Shown: positions 6,068 through 6,407 of the stretch, one piece after another
Numbering within the stretch: position 1 is the first letter of the stretch
How the letters are laid out: the number at the start of each line of letters is the position of its first letter
Assembly (NCBI GenBank): GCA_014859985.1
Contig: JACZKN010000331.1
Coordinates: 1 to 6,407 of the forward strand
Length of the DNA stretch: 6,407 bases
Direction: 5' to 3'
Origin: Candidatus Krumholzibacteriia bacterium
GTDB lineage: Bacteria > Krumholzibacteriota > Krumholzibacteriia > LZORAL124-64-63
Notes under the pieces: generated by a model
What the model saw: the letters and a program-made list of their open reading frames with translations, nothing else
Told to the model about the DNA's origin: nothing
The model's database searches: none
Made by a program: the position numbers and the translations under genes

Positions 6068-6136
6068 ACGCTCACTTTCCCACCGCTGCCGTGGGCGCCG
6101 GCGGCAGGCCGGATCGGCCCGGACCGGCCAGGACCG

Positions 6137-6151
6137 TGGTCAGCCTGACCA
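6137..6151. promoter_or_regulatory. Palindromic operator candidate
   Basis: TGGTCAGCCTGACCA has two perfect 7-bp arms around a central C. It is centred at 6144, within a few bases of the middle of the divergent intergenic region. The outer TGGTC...GACCA resembles half-sites of FadR-type GntR regulators, but the spacing is not identical to the FadR operator, so the binding family is not assigned. It would overlap the start site of the weak lptF promoter candidate. Confidence 0.4.
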
Positions 6152-6172
6152 TTTTCGTGGACGTTTGCCGTT

Positions 6173-6195
6173 GGGGCCAGCGCTAAGTTGGCCCC
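6173..6195. repeat. Stem-loop upstream of the exported-protein gene
   Basis: GGGGCCA (6173-6179) and TGGCCCC (6189-6195) are perfect inverted repeats around a nine-base loop, and two further wobble pairs are possible outside on the plus strand. It ends 16 bases before the Shine-Dalgarno at 6212. It could be a 5' leader hairpin or a protein-binding dyad. Confidence 0.35.
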
Positions 6196-6211
6196 GGAAC
6201 CCGCCACAGAC

Positions 6212-6217
6212 AAGGAG
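6212..6217 (+). promoter_or_regulatory. Strong ribosome binding site for the GTG start at 6226
   Basis: AAGGAG eight bases before GTG is near the consensus. It is the main evidence that the gene begins here. Confidence 0.75.
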
Positions 6218-6225
6218 CGTCGCCG

Positions 6226-6407
6226 GTGAGGAAGGGGAGGGCCAGCCGTCGCAGCGCCCGAACTCGCCCGACCCACGCTCCGGCGGCCGCCCTCGGCGCC
6301 CTGGCCGCCCTGCTGGTCGGCCTGGGGGTCGCCCTGCCGGCCGTCGCCGATCCCGTCTATCCCGGTCCCCTCCTGTACGGCCTGGACCCGGTGGTGCGGT
6401 CCACCGA
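6226..6407 (+). CDS. N-terminus of an exported protein of unknown function (3' end outside window)
   Basis: An open frame from GTG to the window edge encodes 60 residues without a stop. The N-terminus is a clear Sec-type signal peptide. It has a long, very basic n-region (RKGRASRRSARTRPTHAP), a hydrophobic core of Ala, Leu, Gly and Val (about 20-37), and a likely signal peptidase I site after PAVA at residue 41, before DPVYPGPLLYG. There is no lipobox cysteine, so it is probably a periplasmic, surface or outer-membrane protein. The visible mature part (about 19 residues) is too short to assign a family. It is transcribed divergently from lptF. Confidence 0.7.
   Translation, partial: MRKGRASRRSARTRPTHAPAAALGALAALLVGLGVALPAVADPVYPGPLLYGLDPVVRST

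Larger units (their letters stand above)
6068..6225. promoter_or_regulatory. Divergent intergenic region between lptF and an exported-protein gene
   Basis: These 158 bp must hold the start signals for lptF (minus) and for the plus-strand gene at 6226, unless either is read from further away. No strong -35/-10 pair is visible on either strand. The best weak -10 for lptF is GAAAAT at 6156-6151 (minus). The region contains a 15-bp palindrome (6137-6151) and a stem-loop (6173-6195), listed separately. Confidence 0.5.

Noticed and set aside
6107..6129. GGCCGG...CCGGCC inverted repeat near lptF
   Set aside because: Six-base G/C-only arms around an 11-base loop are easily expected by chance here.
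4982..6148. A 388-codon plus-strand open frame opposite lptF
   Set aside because: Same antisense effect; composition is His/Gln/Arg/Gly rich and no ribosome binding site or domain is evident.
6165..6189. TTGCCG and TAAGTT as a plus-strand promoter for the exported protein
   Set aside because: The spacing is only 13 bp and the -10 match is 3 of 6, so it is not supportable as a sigma70 promoter.
6058..6276. A 72-codon minus-strand frame across the divergent region
   Set aside because: It overlaps the regulatory region and both neighbouring starts, and its Arg/Ala/Gly/Pro composition shows no domain.

Overview
The window is a compact, very GC-rich bacterial chromosome segment that is mostly housekeeping. 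The organism is a diderm (Gram-negative-type) bacterium, because the window encodes LptF and LptG, the permease pair of the lipopolysaccharide export machine. The long LptF with an extra helical segment and the PKD-domain lipoprotein would fit a high-GC member of the FCB-like or related uncultured lineages. That placement is a guess and the sequence does not prove it. I see no mobile elements, tRNA or rRNA genes, CRISPR arrays or phage genes.

Left part, plus strand (1-2697): a run of three closely spaced genes. The first is the 3' half of a bifunctional phosphoglucose/phosphomannose isomerase of the SIS family. After 33 bp comes a sugar-1-phosphate nucleotidyltransferase with a C-terminal left-handed beta-helix. 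After another 52 bp comes metK, S-adenosylmethionine synthetase. The isomerase and nucleotidyltransferase belong to one theme, sugar-phosphate supply and activation for surface glycans. metK appears to be co-transcribed with them. Each of the two gaps holds a GC-rich hairpin between the stop codon and the next Shine-Dalgarno sequence.

Middle (2698-3584): a long perfect hairpin at 2729-2765 separates metK from a convergent minus-strand gene and is probably a bidirectional terminator. The minus-strand gene (2791-3444) encodes a small PKD-domain lipoprotein. A recognisable sigma70-type promoter with an extended -10 lies upstream of it at 3529-3557.

Right part, minus strand (3585-6067): lptF followed by lptG, overlapping by four bases (GTGA), so translationally coupled. 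LptF is about 100 residues longer than the E. coli protein because of a charged helical insert before transmembrane segment 4.

Right edge (6068-6407): a 158-bp divergent intergenic region with a near-central 15-bp palindrome (operator candidate) and a separate 7-bp stem-loop. It is followed by the start of a plus-strand gene for an exported protein, which begins at a GTG with a good Shine-Dalgarno and runs off the window.

I found no convincing new biological system. The best leads are the divergent-promoter palindrome, the paired intercistronic hairpins and the LptF insert.
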